This document shows, piece by piece, positions 21,914-35,900 of a DNA stretch of 64,000 nucleotides. This DNA comes from Heliocidaris erythrogramma. Lineage: Eukaryota; Echinodermata; Echinoidea; Camarodonta; Echinometridae. The stretch covers positions 30,511,579 to 30,575,578 of the forward strand of contig CM046871.1 of NCBI GenBank assembly GCA_025617745.1, given 5' to 3'. Within the stretch, counting starts at the first letter, position 1, and each line of letters starts with the position of its first letter. Below the pieces are notes generated by a model. It had not been told where the DNA came from, did not search any database, and saw only the letters and a list, made by a program, of their open reading frames with translations. The translations under genes were made by a program, and so were the position numbers.

Positions 21914-22382
21914 ATTAGAGTACACTACAGTGCATTAACCTGAGTGTATAACAAATAAAGCGAAGAAGTTGTTTCTCGTTAATTTAGAATTTAATAGTCA
22001 ATCTCTATCAACACTATACAGTCCCAATAAATACTTTTGGGATTTAGAAAACAGAAATACATAAATATTGGTCATTTTGTATTGAATGTGGAAGCACACA
22101 CTAAAACACACATGTATTTGAAGCCTGACAATGAGCACTCCTCAAAACTTCCTTGACATCAAGTTATAAGATTCCATACAAACATGAACAATGCTTGTAC
22201 TATGCAGTGAGTTGTATGAATTACCCCTAACATATCATCCACAAGAAACTGTCTTACAGGAAATCCAACCAGTAATTGAAGGTGGTAGTCGTGGGGACTT
22301 TTTAGTGAAGAAATGAAACATATTTAGGACAGGAAGAATTTGCTGGACTTCTGCTGGAGTACTGTTTAGTCCACCCTATTAA

Positions 22383-22666
22383 CCTTGTATTTGCCATGAG
22401 TGCAAATTGGCTCAATCCTAGGCTTGCCACGGGTGCCAATCAGCAAAGTAATATTAGAAACCAATTAACAAAAGGATATCCGCCATGTAGTACTATATAC
22501 TACAAAAGTTTTGCATAATAGACCACTTCCTGTCTTAATTGGCTACTTAAAAATCACTTTATCATTTTATACTGGAAGTTGTAAAATAAACCAGAAGAAA
22601 TTTGTAAATCTACCCTTGAGAAATATACTGTGGCACAGGCATATTATTTGAGTGGCACATAAAGAG
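22383..22666. mobile_element. TTAA-inserted MITE inside a host repeat
   Basis: TTAA flanks at 22379-22382 and 22667-22670. The neighbouring repeat copy reads CCCTATTAAAGGCC without an insert, so this is a direct filled/empty-site comparison. The right end, read inward, is CTCTTTATGTGCCACTCAAA; the left is CCTTGTATTTGCCATGAGTG, an imperfect terminal repeat. Confidence 0.75.
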
Positions 22667-22765
22667 TTAAAGGCCATTGACATCTGTAATAATCTGTGAC
22701 TTGTCTTCAACCCATAATGGAAAGGCAGTTTTATACCCCTTTCAGAATCCCATGCTTCTATTACG

Positions 22766-25386
22766 GGGAACCGACATTTGCTCCGGCGGCAATTGCTCCT
22801 GCGACAAATGCTCCTAAAAATACGACAATTGCTCCGCGACAATTGCTCCGCGATAATTGCTCCTGCGACAATTGCTCCGTCGACATTTGCTCCTGCGATA
22901 ATTGCTCCGGCGACATTTGCTCCTGCGACAATTGCTCCGACGACATTTGCTCCTGCGACAATTGCTCCGTCGACATTTGCTCCGATCGAGCGACAATTGC
23001 TCCGCGACAACTGCTCCGTCGATAGAAATGCAAATATGCGACAATTGCTCCGTCGACATTTGCTCCGATCGAGCGACAACGGCTCCGTCGACAGAAATGC
23101 TTATATGCGACAATTGCTCCTGCGACAATTGCTCCGTCAACATTTGCTCCGATCGAGCGACAAATGCTCCGTCGATAGAAATGCGACAATTGCTCCTGCG
23201 ACGATTGCTCCGCCGACATTTGCTCCAAAATATGATTATTGTTCAGTCGTTAAAAATGAATATGCGACAATTGCTCCGCGACAATAAACTCGGTAGACAT
23301 GGTAGATAAAAAGGAATATGCGACATTTGCTCATCGACAATTGCTCCGCCAACATTTGCTCCATTTGAGCGACAATTCCTTCGCGACATTAGCTCCGTTG
23401 AAGAAAATGAATATGCGACAATATCATTGCCTCGAGATATCTCGAATATCTCGAAATACATGTATGTCGAGACAATTACTACCGTACCTCTAACTGCTTA
23501 TTCCACGAGAGTACGATGACACTGGCGTAAATCCGTTTCGAGGAGTGGGATGGGGAATGAACAAAATATTTTGCCGACATTTCTTGCTCACATTAATTTG
23601 ACTATACACACCCCTCACCCACACACCCCAAGACACATACTTTTATTTATTTTGCGAGCGAGCCAAAAATTACCATATCTTGCCTTAAAAGAAGTCTCGT
23701 TTTTTTGTCAAAATACACTCTGGACTTATAAGATATTTAAATGGTATATTTGGTTACCTCACTGCCAAATATTACATACTTCGCTGTTGCAAATGTTTGC
23801 TGTCCAAAACCACACTGTTTCTAAACATTGCGAGCAAGGAAAACGCACTCTCTTGGGGATAAAGTATCATTTCGTCATCAAAATACACCACAGGCCTATA
23901 ACCTTTCTAAAATATATTCGTCCGCCTCCCGTTGCATGCCCAATTTGTTTGCCTTCCCAATAAGCTTCACTCTAGCTTTTCAGTGAGCGCAGCGAAAAAT
24001 ATTATGATATGCGGGCATCCGCTGCTGGAATAAAAATGATTGCTAATCGAAAACGTCTTGTTTCTAGATTTTATAAGCGGGCAAATATTGATTTTTTTTT
24101 TAAATACTAAGAACAGGTTTAAGTGTATTGTTACAATCCCTTCTCGTGATTTTAGTAACGTACATTTATCGGCATCTTCCGTTCACACAGAGAGTATGAT
24201 CAGGGTGTGATGATATGAATAGGCTAATGGTCACAGGCGGTCATGTCCTGAAAATTCATCTATTTTAGGTCAACTTGCCGCTCGAATCCTTGCAGACATA
24301 ACTATCACTTTATGAGTTAAAGAATTAAGCATAAATATTGGATAAAAGACAAGATGCAAACCTATTCCCTTTCTTGATAATATAAATGTAACCGGCATAG
24401 GTTAAGATAGTGAAATCAAGCGAGCGAAGCGAGCAACGCTTTAAATTAAATTAAATTAAATTCTTTTCAATTCAGCTTTATTCAGATTCATATATAAAAG
24501 AGTATCATTAACATTAACATGCAAGAAATTATGATATAGTTTAGTGTGTTTAGACGGGCATAGTCATTAAAATTGCATGTAATTATTAAAACATAAAAAA
24601 GACTGACAATAAAAATAGGAACCTGGTTGCTGTATAAAAACCCTTGTGGGTTTGTCTTGACAGCCACGTTCAGGTTTTCCCTTCATTGTCATTCCTCTTT
24701 TTCCTTTCTCTTTTCCATTATTATTTCTTCTTTAAAAATTTGGGGTATATTTTTTACACGCCATTCGAGGAGCAAATATTTATTTCTATTTACTGAGTTT
24801 ATTGTCGCGGAGCAATTGTCGCATATTCATTTTTATCGGCGGAGTAATTGTCGCATATATTCATTATTATCGACGGAGCAGTTGTCGCGGAGTAGGTAAT
24901 TGTCGCTCGATCTGAGCAAATGTCGACAAAACAATTGTTGCAGAAACAATTGTCGCAATTGTCTCATATATTCATTTTATCGACGGAGCAATTGTCGCTC
25001 GATCGGAGCAAATGTCGACGGAGCAATTGTCGCAGGAACAATTGTCGCATATATGCATTTCTAGCGACGGAGCAGTTGTCGCGGAGCAATTGTCGCTCGA
25101 TCGGAGCAAATGTCGACGGAGCAATTGTCGCTCGATCGGAGCAAATGTCGACGGAGCAATTGTCGCAGGAGCAAATGTCGACGGAGCAATTGTCGCAGGA
25201 GCAAATGTCGACGGAGCAATTGTCGCAGGAGCAAATGTCGTCGGAGCAATTATCGCAGGAGCAAATGTCGTCGGAGCAATTGTCGCAGGAGCAATTATCG
25301 CGGAGCAATTGTCGCGGAGCAATTGTCGTATTTTTAGGAGCATTTGTCGCAGGAGCAATTGCCGCCGGAGCAAATGTCATACATTC
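22766..25386. mobile_element. Large foldback transposon with minisatellite arms, 9-bp TSD
   Basis: The left arm (22766 to about 23425) is built from about 15-bp units of the type GACAATTGCTCCGTC and GACATTTGCTCCTGC. The right arm (about 24770-25386) is the same array inverted. The outer about 100 bp of the arms are nearly perfect complements. The 9-bp duplication TCTATTACG occurs at 22757-22765 and 25387-25395, and the adjacent repeat copy (near 25733-25745) shows the uninterrupted site. The loop of about 1.35 kb has no recognisable transposase. All open frames in the arms are products of the repeat. Confidence 0.85.
23426..24769. other. Loop of the foldback element
   Basis: Noncoding as far as I can tell. 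It includes a TTAAA array (24440-24465) and GCGAGCGAAGCGAGC-like phrases. One frame at 23550-23963 has no recognisable domain, and I do not call it a gene. Confidence 0.5.
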
Positions 25387-25920
25387 TCTATTACGTGCAC
25401 TGAAATAATGCGAATTAAGCAATAAGAATTGTGTTCCGAAACTATCAAAAGCCATGTAGGGCATTAGTTAGAATTCCCATCGTTGTATGGGATCTGTGAA
25501 GAAAAAGTGGCCATGGTGTGGGAAATCATTGGCCTTTGACCGACATACCATTATCGTGTGCTAGTCTCTGCGACTTTTTAGCAAAGAAATGAAAGGAAGA
25601 ATTCTCTGGACTTCTGCAGGAGTACTGTTTGGTCCACCCTATTAAAGGCCAAGTTCCATTGACATCTGCAATAACCTGCTCCTTGTCTGCAACCTGTAAT
25701 CAAAAGGCAGTCTTATACCCCTTTCAGTAGCCTTATTATGCACACTAAAATAATGCGACCTGATCAATAAAAGTTGTGTTCCGAAACTATCAAAAGCCAT
25801 ATGATAAGAGCATTAGTTAGAATTCCCAACTTTGTGTGGTATCTGTGAAGACAAAGTGGCCATGGTGTGGGAAACCAAATGTCCTTTGACCGATATAGCA
25901 TTATCACGTTCATAGACTTG

Positions 25921-26975
25921 GCATTTGCTGGAAAATGTGGGTACATGTATCATGTCTTTTTAGGCAGATACATCAATTAATTCCTACATGTATAATGCTC
26001 TTATTATGCTCATAATATGTGCTCTTATGGCTTTATGAAAGAGGAATAAGAAATAAGAGAGGTTATTGCAACGGGTCTCAGTGACCGCAGACCAACTAGA
26101 CAATTCATTCAGTTGCAGAGAGGGGTTTTCAATCTTATTTTAAAAAACTGGCTGCAATAACTGAAGACTAGTCACAGGTTACAGTAGGTCCCGGTGGGAC
26201 TGAAGCTTAAAATCAAGGAATCGGACCATCATGTTTCTCTTTTGCCAGTTGGTAGTGGCTAGAAATGTATTCACCGGTATGCTAAAGTATCAGTCATTCA
26301 AAGCTCAACATTCTAGACGTGCATCATCAAACACATTAAGTCAAGTTTATCTGTTGCTTTGGGCTAGTCTGCGGGAGGGTTCGGTGAAAGCATCGGTTCT
26401 CGTAATTTTCACATTCTGGAGTCCAGACGTTCTAATCACTGATGGATGTCACACATGTAGGTCTATCGTATGAAAACGCACCACTGATCACGTTTCTCTA
26501 TTGCTTTGGGTTAGTCTCTGTGAGTGTTTGGCCAAAGCATCGGTGGTCTTTTGTTCCAGATCTTGGACATGTGCATTTAAAATCCGTTCAAGTTCTGCTT
26601 GATGCTGTTGATCTTCCCGAAGGAAACGTGTCCCCACAGATTCCCTTGAGGGTGGTCTCTGAAAAAGATCGGATTAGACACGACATTTAAAACTTGTATA
26701 GACACCCATGATGTTATGTTAGCAAAGTTTCCATAGCCAAAATTTTTTTTTTACGTCAAAACTTGACTCATTTCCCATTTCATAAAAAATATACATCTAC
26801 CTGTATCTAAGCAATGTAAAGATATAATTTGGGAAGTTCCCTTGAATGACTCAAAAATTGGTTGAGTGCGCTATATTTACTACAAAGATTGTAACAAAGA
26901 TACACATGGGAGCAAAAATGTTCAGTTACTTGTGCATGAATTTCTACACCATCAGAAAATGCAATAAATATTTCT
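25921..26975. other. Spacer between BRCC3 and the CEP63 3' end
   Basis: Two weakly similar blocks (about 26340-26420 and 26500-26560, sharing TTGCTTTGGG and AAGCATCGGT) suggest an old internal duplication. No gene recognised. Confidence 0.4.
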
Positions 26976-26982
26976 TTATTTA
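26973..26982 (-). terminator. Poly(A) signal overlapping the CEP63 stop
   Basis: On the minus strand the stop TAA lies inside AAATAAAG, so the hexamer AATAAA overlaps the termination codon. If used, the 3' UTR would be only a few tens of bases. Inference only. Confidence 0.35.
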
Positions 26983-29900
26983 GGGAGGGAACCTGCCTTT
27001 TGATTATGCCCCCCCCCCCCCCCAAACCTTGGGCGGCTAGACAAATAATCGTTGAGCAACTTCTGAAAGGCAATAAAACCAGTCTTCCAATCAATACTAC
27101 TGTCAATGTCTACAGAAAATAAATCCTTTCCACTTACATTACTCCTTATTTCATTTGAGGTCAGACCCAAGTCTGATAAACTTGACACATCAACCGATGA
27201 GATACCCTCCTCCATCTTGTCCTCCTGTCCAAGGATGCTGTCGAAGGTGGGCGGGGAAGGAAGAGGAGATTCCGACTCCAGGGAACCCGTCTCCAGGGAA
27301 TGCATTATCTCAGAATCTGGAGCTAATTAGGGAGAAGAAAACAAATTTATGAAGACTTGATAATTTGATATGATGATTTGGTTTGGAACTGGGCAAGTCC
27401 AAGCTATTTTGTTCCATTTTGTTAACGACGAAATCTCGATTGTAGTATATCTGATGCTTGTATCAAGCTGACAGCCCACCTACAGCTTGTATCAGAAAAA
27501 AAATATCAAGTAAATGCTTTATTCTTATGTCAATTTCTTAATACAATTCCATAATACTTGGTAAGAAAAGGGACATACCTTGGACTTTCCCAACTCAGTA
27601 TTGCCTTGTGTCATCTTTTATCTCTCAGAAATTGTTGAATATAACGCATGCTGTATAGTAGTTTCAAGCCATTGAAATGTCCACAAAATAATTCTTTTGT
27701 AATCATTTGTTTCTGAATTTACCTACATGTAAGTTTAACTCTGCCCCTCTTTCACTGTGAAGTACTAAAATAACACAGAGAAACCTTGACACTTTCCAGG
27801 GTTTTTAAAGAAGAAATAAATGCAGAAATATTACAGGTTGATCATGCATACGCATTTTGTATATAAGAAATTTTGGAACATGCTCAAAGAACACATGCAG
27901 GAATTATGATAAGCATCTTTTCTCATTCCAGCAAGTCCACACATCTGAGAGAAAAATGAATGACTTACTTTCTTTTTGGTGATCTGTTCTCTCTGGTATA
28001 TTCCTATGCGGACTGGCAAGGTTGGCAGGTTGGTATGTCCTAAACAGAAACAAAAAGAAATATGGTATGCATAAACATATCATGAATTCACTTTGTTCTC
28101 ACATTACAAAACAAAAAGAAGATATTCATTGTCGTATTCAGAGCTCAACTGCAGCTAAAACACACATCTGTGCCCTGTTTCATAAAACCTGTTATCAATA
28201 ATGTTTAATAACAGTTGTAAGCTAGTGGAATACTTGCATCTGATTGGCTGACAGTAAATTTGTCATAGATATGTGGAAGTTGTTATTAATAATACGTATC
28301 ATGAAACAAGGTCCTGGTAAAATCATTCCACAGAGAGCAATCACTGAGGTAAATCAGAATTAAATTGAGACAATCCCATTATATTATTCCAGTATTTGAC
28401 TTCCAAATAGTATAGCATACCCTGCATAGTTCTGGTTTTGACTGGACTCATATGCGTCATTGGTCAAACCTGGTCTAGGTCTAGAAGCAGTTCTCCTCAG
28501 AGGACTACTAGAGGGTTGATTCCTAGTTGGATCCAGACCAGGCCTCATCCTGACAGGACTAGATCTTGGACTAGACCTCATTCTGTCTTGTGATGCCACA
28601 CCAGTAAGAGTTGGGCCAGGAAGACTGTTGGACTGGGCCATTTTTAGCTGATGTTGTATTGCCTGAAGTTGAGTTTGTAGCACATTTATGTCAACCTGGA
28701 ATTCAAATGCCATGAAATACATGAAATTTTGGACACGTCCTCCAGTTCATCCTAAGGAGAAGGTGGAATTCTGGTCATGCGATTACATCATGAAAGGAAC
28801 TGTCTCAAAGCAATCGGGAAAGGTCGATCATGTCCACATAAGAATTGGTGTCTACTGTGAGGCTTTGGAATCATCAATATAACATGACATTGACCCCATT
28901 TCACTGAAAACCACATGCACTGCACACAGAAATGGATATATTGGACTGCACACACACGTGGCATGAATGTTCGGTCCCAAAACTTCATATTTCAAATAAG
29001 AGGGCATTTGAAGTGCAATCCTTTTCAGGGGACATTTCTACTATGATGTCCTTCTATAGAAAGCGCACAAATTATTTTTACTTTTTCCAGAACTCAACCT
29101 TCTCTTTAAATAGCTTGCTTACTTCTTGATTGTAACCAGATAATGGATGTTGCAATGTTTGTCCTGGTCCCAAAGTTCCTTCTCTAGATTGTCCCTCGGC
29201 CATCTCTCTGTCTAATCCACTCACTCTCTGGACATGCTTGAAAGAATCTTGCAAGGAGCGGTTCTCGACTCGTAGAGCTTCCAGCTCAGCATTTGCAATC
29301 TACATGGTGGACAAGAAATGAAGTTAAGCCGTTGGAGAAGATTTCACTTTATTTCAACATGCATTCGAACAGGAACTGGCTAAAGCTCTCTGGGGCTTTG
29401 CATTTAACAGGTTATAACAGTCCACTACTTCATGGAGCACTAAGCGCCACTCTTTTCATCATGTACAAATTACTAAAAATTTGAAAGCAAATGAATACCG
29501 TAAATGAGAAACATTTCATTACTTTTTAATGGTATTTAACCCTTTTGCAACAATAGACCACATTTTGTGGTTTGGCTCAATAACTTTTTGATTCAGAGCC
29601 CTAAAAAATATACCCGATGCATAAGTAGAAAGAGCACAAATTTCTGCACACACTGTCCATTTTTGTTGCATGATCATATTGCGTTTGATGCCGCAAATTT
29701 TAAAAAGGAGAATAAGCTTTAAAATCTTTAAATTGGCGACACATTAAGAGGTTCAAAATCATTGTTTTATATCAAAATTGACAATTTTTTCCACTTTTTG
29801 ACAAAGTTCCTAACCATGTATGTTGTTTCAAAGACATTACATTTTATTAGAACCAAGTAGCATTAAAAGAAAAATATTATTGTTGCCAATTTGAAGATCA

Positions 29901-32900
29901 AAATGTGATAAATTTAGCCCTTAAAAAGTTCCTGTCAAGAAATATTTAAGCCTGACCAAACATCACTAGAGCATATGTTTGATCAACATACCCGAAGCTC
30001 ACTGCAAGCCCTCTCTTTTCTCTCCCTTTCTTCCTTCAAGCGTTGCTCACAAAGAGCGAGCTGAGACCTTGAGGTATCCACCATCATATTTCTTTGTGCG
30101 AGGGCACCAGTTAGAGACTGAATTTCATGCCGCATTCCTGTCAGTTCTGCCTCCAGATGGCGCTCTATACCTTCCTCAAGCTGGTTCTGTGGTCACATAA
30201 ATGTCATAAGGAAAAATGTTGTTGATAAAACACTTAATCATCCTTATAGATATACAATTCACCTTCAATTAGGATGTTTGAAAAAAATCTTCCAAGATCT
30301 ATTCTTGATCTCACTGATTCAGGGCAAAGAGTTTGTTGAATCTTTTCACTAAGAAATGCTAAAGTATGAAATAGAAAGGAAAACAAGAAGGAAATATATC
30401 TAATCAATTTCTTAACTACAATTTGCAAAAATGATCACATTACATTTTTACAATGCCTGTAAATTCAGAGAAAAGACAGGTATCAAATCTCAAATAGCAA
30501 CTCTAATGATTCTATCAATCTCTCTATGAAAAAATCTGAAAAGAGTATACAAAAATCCATACCTTTTGTTTGACATTCTCTTGCTGCTGCCGTCTAGTCT
30601 CGTTATCCAGTCTCCTTAACTCTTCAATCCTCTCGGTCAGTTCCATATTGAGTGATGCATTATCCCCCAGTACAGTATCAAGCCTGGTAAATAAGAACAA
30701 ACAGCACATGCCTTTCAACAACTACATGTACATGTAACCCCCAAATTATATGTATAGATTGCATATTCAAAGCTTGCAATGGAGAATGTACAATTGTTTT
30801 TTAAATGTTGTAACCATCCACCTCAATCAAACACCAACAAGTTGTAATGATGTCTAGAATTTTTTTTAAAGTGATTCATATATCCATTATTCATTAACCA
30901 TGCAAAATTTCCTTAAAATAAAATACTGGGCGTTTAAAAAAAAGCAAACCCAACTTTGAAAACTTCCTACCAGTGGTCTATATATTTACCGGCGTTTAAT
31001 TTCATATCATATGAAAGAATAATTAATTTGCTTTCTGATGGTACCTTGGTCAGGTTTCCAGGGTCGCACATCATGAACACCATTGTCTTCAAAATGTTGT
31101 GCAAAATTCCAGTTGGTTCACTTTCTTGTAAAACATAATATGCATGGTTTGGGTTAAATGGCTTTGTCAACTAGCCTGGTTGCGCTTCACGGCCATCCGT
31201 TAGTAGGCAAATCCCATAACGATTAATTTTATGCCTTAACAAAGTGTCTTATGAACTTCACAACGCTTGGACAGAGTTGTTAGTCACAAACTTTGACCAA
31301 CAAGAAGCAAGATCTTTGGAGAGCACAGAGAACACGTTCGTTTTTCTCGAGTGCTGCAGGCATCTTCCACCGATTTTCAACTTAAAGCTGACATATTTGA
31401 AAATCAGCAAAGTCAAATCTTCAATCGCACGTATGAGTTTTTGATTTTCCTTCTTTATGCTCTTTATCTTTGATTTGCAATTCTCTGTAATATTGCAATC
31501 CTTTTGGTTCACACTGGTTTTCTGGCATGCACCCTTGTTAAAATTCACAGAGACTGTCTTATTTGCAAAATGATTCCTATCTGAAGCAAAGCAAAAATCC
31601 TGAATCATGGGTGAATAACATCTTATTATTACATTTGAGACAGAAAATCATCCACAATGAGAATTGGAGCACCCAGCCCATTTCACAAAAGGCATCTCCG
31701 TAACATCAGGCCTATTGTGTTTTACAAGAAAGTGAACCAACTAGACTTGTGCACAAATTTTAAAGACAATGGTGTTCAGTGATGCATGACACTGGAAATA
31801 TAAACAAATTAGAAAGAATATGAATTACTCCTTCATATGGTATGGATGCCATTGTCGGTAAACATATACATGTATTTCGTTTATCAGAATTTTTCAAAGT
31901 TGGGTTTCATTTTTTTTTTAAACACCCAGTATATTAAATTTGGGGGATACAGATTGCCTATGCCACTAAAAGGATTAAACCCCAGTAATTACAGGCCAAG
32001 TATTGAACATGACCATAACAGTAGTTGCATCTGACCTGTTTTCTAGTCGGTTGATCTCCATCTTGAGCCTGGCCTCAGATTCCACCAGGTCCTGGATTTT
32101 CCGTTGAGAGTCCTGGAGCTGGGCCCTAAGTCTGCAGGTTTCCTCGCTCACCTGCATACTCCTCATCCTACTCTCATCCTCGTGGGTCCTGGAAAGAAGG
32201 CGTAAAAAAATAAACAGATAAAAGTCATAGATTTTAAATCAGTCTACGACACATACTTTGACGACAATCGCTCTGCGGTTGTTTTTTACACTTACCAAAT
32301 TCTTGACCTCAACCCTGGAGCAAATACAGTGAAACCTGTCTATAAAGACCGCTCAAGGGAGACAAGAAAAGCGGTGACGGTCTTTATGAGCAGGTGGTCT
32401 TTATGTACAGGTTCCTTTAAAACATGTTTCAATGAGAAACACTTTTCAAGGGAAACGAAAATTGTGGTCTTTGTAGACAGGTGGTCTTTCTATACAGGTG
32501 GTCGCTAAAGCAGGTTTGACTGTACTATACCTTACGTCCTTACCCTCACCCAAAACCTAAACCTAACTAAAAATCCACTTGCAACCCTGACCCTATATCT
32601 TTGATGAAATATAGTCCGAAGCAAACGTTGCCGGAGCAAATGTTCTCACCTCTTATGAGATTCTCGACACATTATCAGGGCCCTGTTTCATAAAACTTGT
32701 TATCAATACTATAACAACTTCCCCATTTCTATGACAAATTTGCTCTCAGCCAATCAGATTCAAGGATTTCAGTAGCTTATAACAATCATTTTATCTTGTT
32801 ATTGATAACAAGTTTTATGAAGCGGGGCCCTGGTCAGCAGGAAGAGTAGGCAATACTAACAACTTCTCTCATTGGCATAAATAATGTTAAGCCAGTTCGT

Positions 32901-35900
32901 AAACAATCTGCGCATGTGCAGATAAAGGTCATCTGTACCGAGTACAATTGACCTCTATACGCTGTCATTTTGTACGCACCACGATGCGCGCACTAGTATG
33001 ATTTTACACGTTAGACAAGTAGTGCGTCCAACAAAACAGATGCGCGTGCACGTACAAATTGGGGTTATATTAGGGTCAATAGTACCATGAACTTAATTAT
33101 GAACTGGCTAATTCTGCAACCTTAACGTTTTTATTCATGCACAATGTCATTCATTGAGGCGCTTGACCCACTGGATACGAATCAATTGTGATATAATGTA
33201 TACGCCATATATTTCGCAGCCATAAATTTTTGCGAATCGGACTAGCCAGGCTATTTTTGTGAGTGGTTGAATTTGCGATCAGGAAATTTGCGATCAGGAA
33301 ATTCTCAGATCTACAATCAGCAATGATGATGTACTTTTACAAAGCTAATTGGTGAATTTCTGACCAGCAGACAATAATTTCAACTGACTACTTATGTTGG
33401 CAATATTTTAGCATGTTGTTAAATTTGCGACCCACTGGCGATTTGTGAAAATTTTGCGAAAGTAAAACCCCTGCGAAATATATGGCATATGCAGTACTGT
33501 ATCACACATTTTCCATTACCTCCAGCTCAAATTATCTTGTGATTTGTATTCAATGAGTTAATATATGCTTGATCACCGTTACCTAAGCATAGCCTCCCTG
33601 GAAGTGACTTTGCTCTCAAACATTGCCATCTGTTCTTTGGTCTCTTTCTGGAGCAAGCGAAGAGCCTCCTCTTTGGATTCTAGTTCCTGCTGTAGTGAGC
33701 TGACCTCAGATTCTAACATCTGCTTTTAAACAATTTTAATGAAAGAAAATAAGAAGATAAGACATGGAAAGGGGGTGGGGGCAGAATTGAAGGTTCACTT
33801 TCACAAACTTGCTCATTCAGAGAAAGGTAAGGCAGTATTGGGTTCATTTGAGGGAGAGAAAACTTGAAAAACTTGGATTCACCATTTGGCACCATTGAAC
33901 AAGTAGAGCAAGGGGCAAATAGGCTAAAGCACATTTCTAAGACATATATAAGTTAAATATATAGCTAGGTACATGTAAAAATAAGCAGTAACAAGGTTTA
34001 GCCTAGTAAGCTAAGGTCAGCCCTAGTTAAGTTTGAGTTAAGGGTAGAACTAGCTAAAGTTAGACCTAGCCAAGATTATCCTAAGCTAAGTTTAGCCACC
34101 GCTAAGATTAGCCTAAGTAGCTAAATTGATCCCAAGTTGAAGTTAAGATTATCCCTAGCTAAATGGTAGCCTTTGCATTTTCGAAGCTTGCTCAAGCAGC
34201 TAAATATTCAATCAAATTCTCCCTTGTTTATTTGATATGTGTATTATTCTGTGAATTGGACTTCTAACATATTTCTATCATTCCTACATATTTCTATTAC
34301 TTTCGGGGATTAAATTGAAAAATCAGCAGAATCTTTGCCATCATCATTCTGACCTGTCTTTGATGTTCTTTTCTCCCAACATCCTCCAGCAACTGCCTAT
34401 TCTCTTCCTCCGCACCTTTCTTCCTCTTCCCTGCCTCCTCCAAAAGCTCCTCCAATCTCTGGATGGCGGTGTTCTTCCCATCCAGGGTGTCTTGCGCCCT
34501 CTGTAGTTGACCTTCGATGTGGACAATGCGAGCTCTGAAGTCTAGGTCGTTCTGGTCCAAGGCTTGTTGGCGCTTTGCTAGCTGGTGCTTGCAGGCTGCA
34601 GCTTCTTGCTGAATTTAGAAATGCAGAAAAAATATATTTGTAGACATGAATAGTTGTTTTAAATGTTCAAAATACAGTTGATACTTTTCTTTTTGCAATA
34701 GACATCAGGTATTTCTAAAAATGCTAGATTTCACCTCATTTTACAGTTCCCAATTTTTAATTTCTCAAAAGTCCTGCTTACTAAAAATTGGTGCCCTAAC
34801 CCTTCCATCACCCACCCCCCACCCCCCATTAAAAAAAGATAAAGAAAATACTATAACTACACATGACTGTAATGTAACTTGAAGTAGTGCATTCTTAAAA
34901 TAGCCACAAATCTAAATATATGATTCTTCATAAACTTTTGACTTCAAAGCAATTAACAACTTGGAGCCACCTAATTTTGATATTGCATCTGATAAACTTG
35001 GACAGGCTAATAATGAGAAATGTTACAAAACCTGGAAAGCCTGACACTTCTCAGCCAGTTTCTGTCTCTGTGTTTCCAGACCTTCCACTTGCTTCTTGTG
35101 CGCACGTCTCTGAACATCCCATTCACGGGCCTGGCTTTCAAAGTCCTGGCAGGAATTCAAAGAATGACCTTGAGTTAAACTGTTTTTATTTTGTTATTTC
35201 ATTTCAATAAACAAAATAATTGTACATACATTCAAGAACAATAAATCACAAATCATAAATCATACATAAAGGAAAAGTATAGAGGTAAAGCATCTTTTCA
35301 TCTACTACATGATTTTATGATTTTTGAAAGGGAAACTTTTAATGTCTAAACAACCGGTGAAGGGCAATGTCCCAGGGCTTTTTTAAAGTAGATATTCAAA
35401 GAAAATCACAAATATGGCAATTAATGTATCACTAGAAACTGGGAAGCTTACAGATGGCAATCGTATAAGTTTTATGTCAACTGCGTATCTGGTGATTATA
35501 AAAACAACACAAATAAAAGCTCTTCTCAGCATCTGGAATATCCGAGGATTCGCCAGAAATATAGCGATGTTTTGATGTCGTCACACAAGGGATCGATCCT
35601 GCTTAAGCAGACGACGTCCTATAATGAATGAACGTAATTGCAATGCAATTATTTATCAAATTATAAAGAGTTTGGTGTATTTAAACATGACCTTATTTCA
35701 CACCATTATAAAGGGAAAGTGAAACTGATTCTGATAGCTAAAACCGTTTGATTGTAAATACATAGGAGAAGGGTCAATGATCAATGAAATAAACCCCACT
35801 TTCAAATTGAAAAGCCCTCCGAATAATAGCAGGATGGTATTCGTTCCCTCTTGAAACGCCGAACATGCCCGGGTGCAAGCAGCTGAAAATACAATGGCGT

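Larger units (their letters stand above)
22250..25920. repeat. Host tandem repeat (about 345-bp unit) hosting two transposons
   Basis: A full unit lies at about 25397-25739 (ACTGAAATAATGCG ... TACCCCTTTCAG) and a partial one at 25740-25917. The second half of a third copy is at about 22290-22756. The left copy is interrupted by a TTAA element (22383-22666) and by the foldback element (22766-25386), so undisturbed copies act as empty sites for both. Confidence 0.75.

Noticed and set aside
22766..25386. CRISPR array
   Set aside because: Repeats are short, contiguous, lack unique spacers, form an inverted pair, and the DNA is animal.
22567..25464. Many open frames of 60-170 codons on both strands in the foldback arms
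   Set aside because: They are translations of 15-bp tandem units, open in several frames and both strands at once, with no start context or domain.
31258..31608. 116-codon frame on the minus strand as an extra CEP63 exon or transposase
   Set aside because: It lies within the 1-kb TIR element and the CEP63 exons on both sides already join in phase without it; no transposase motif seen.
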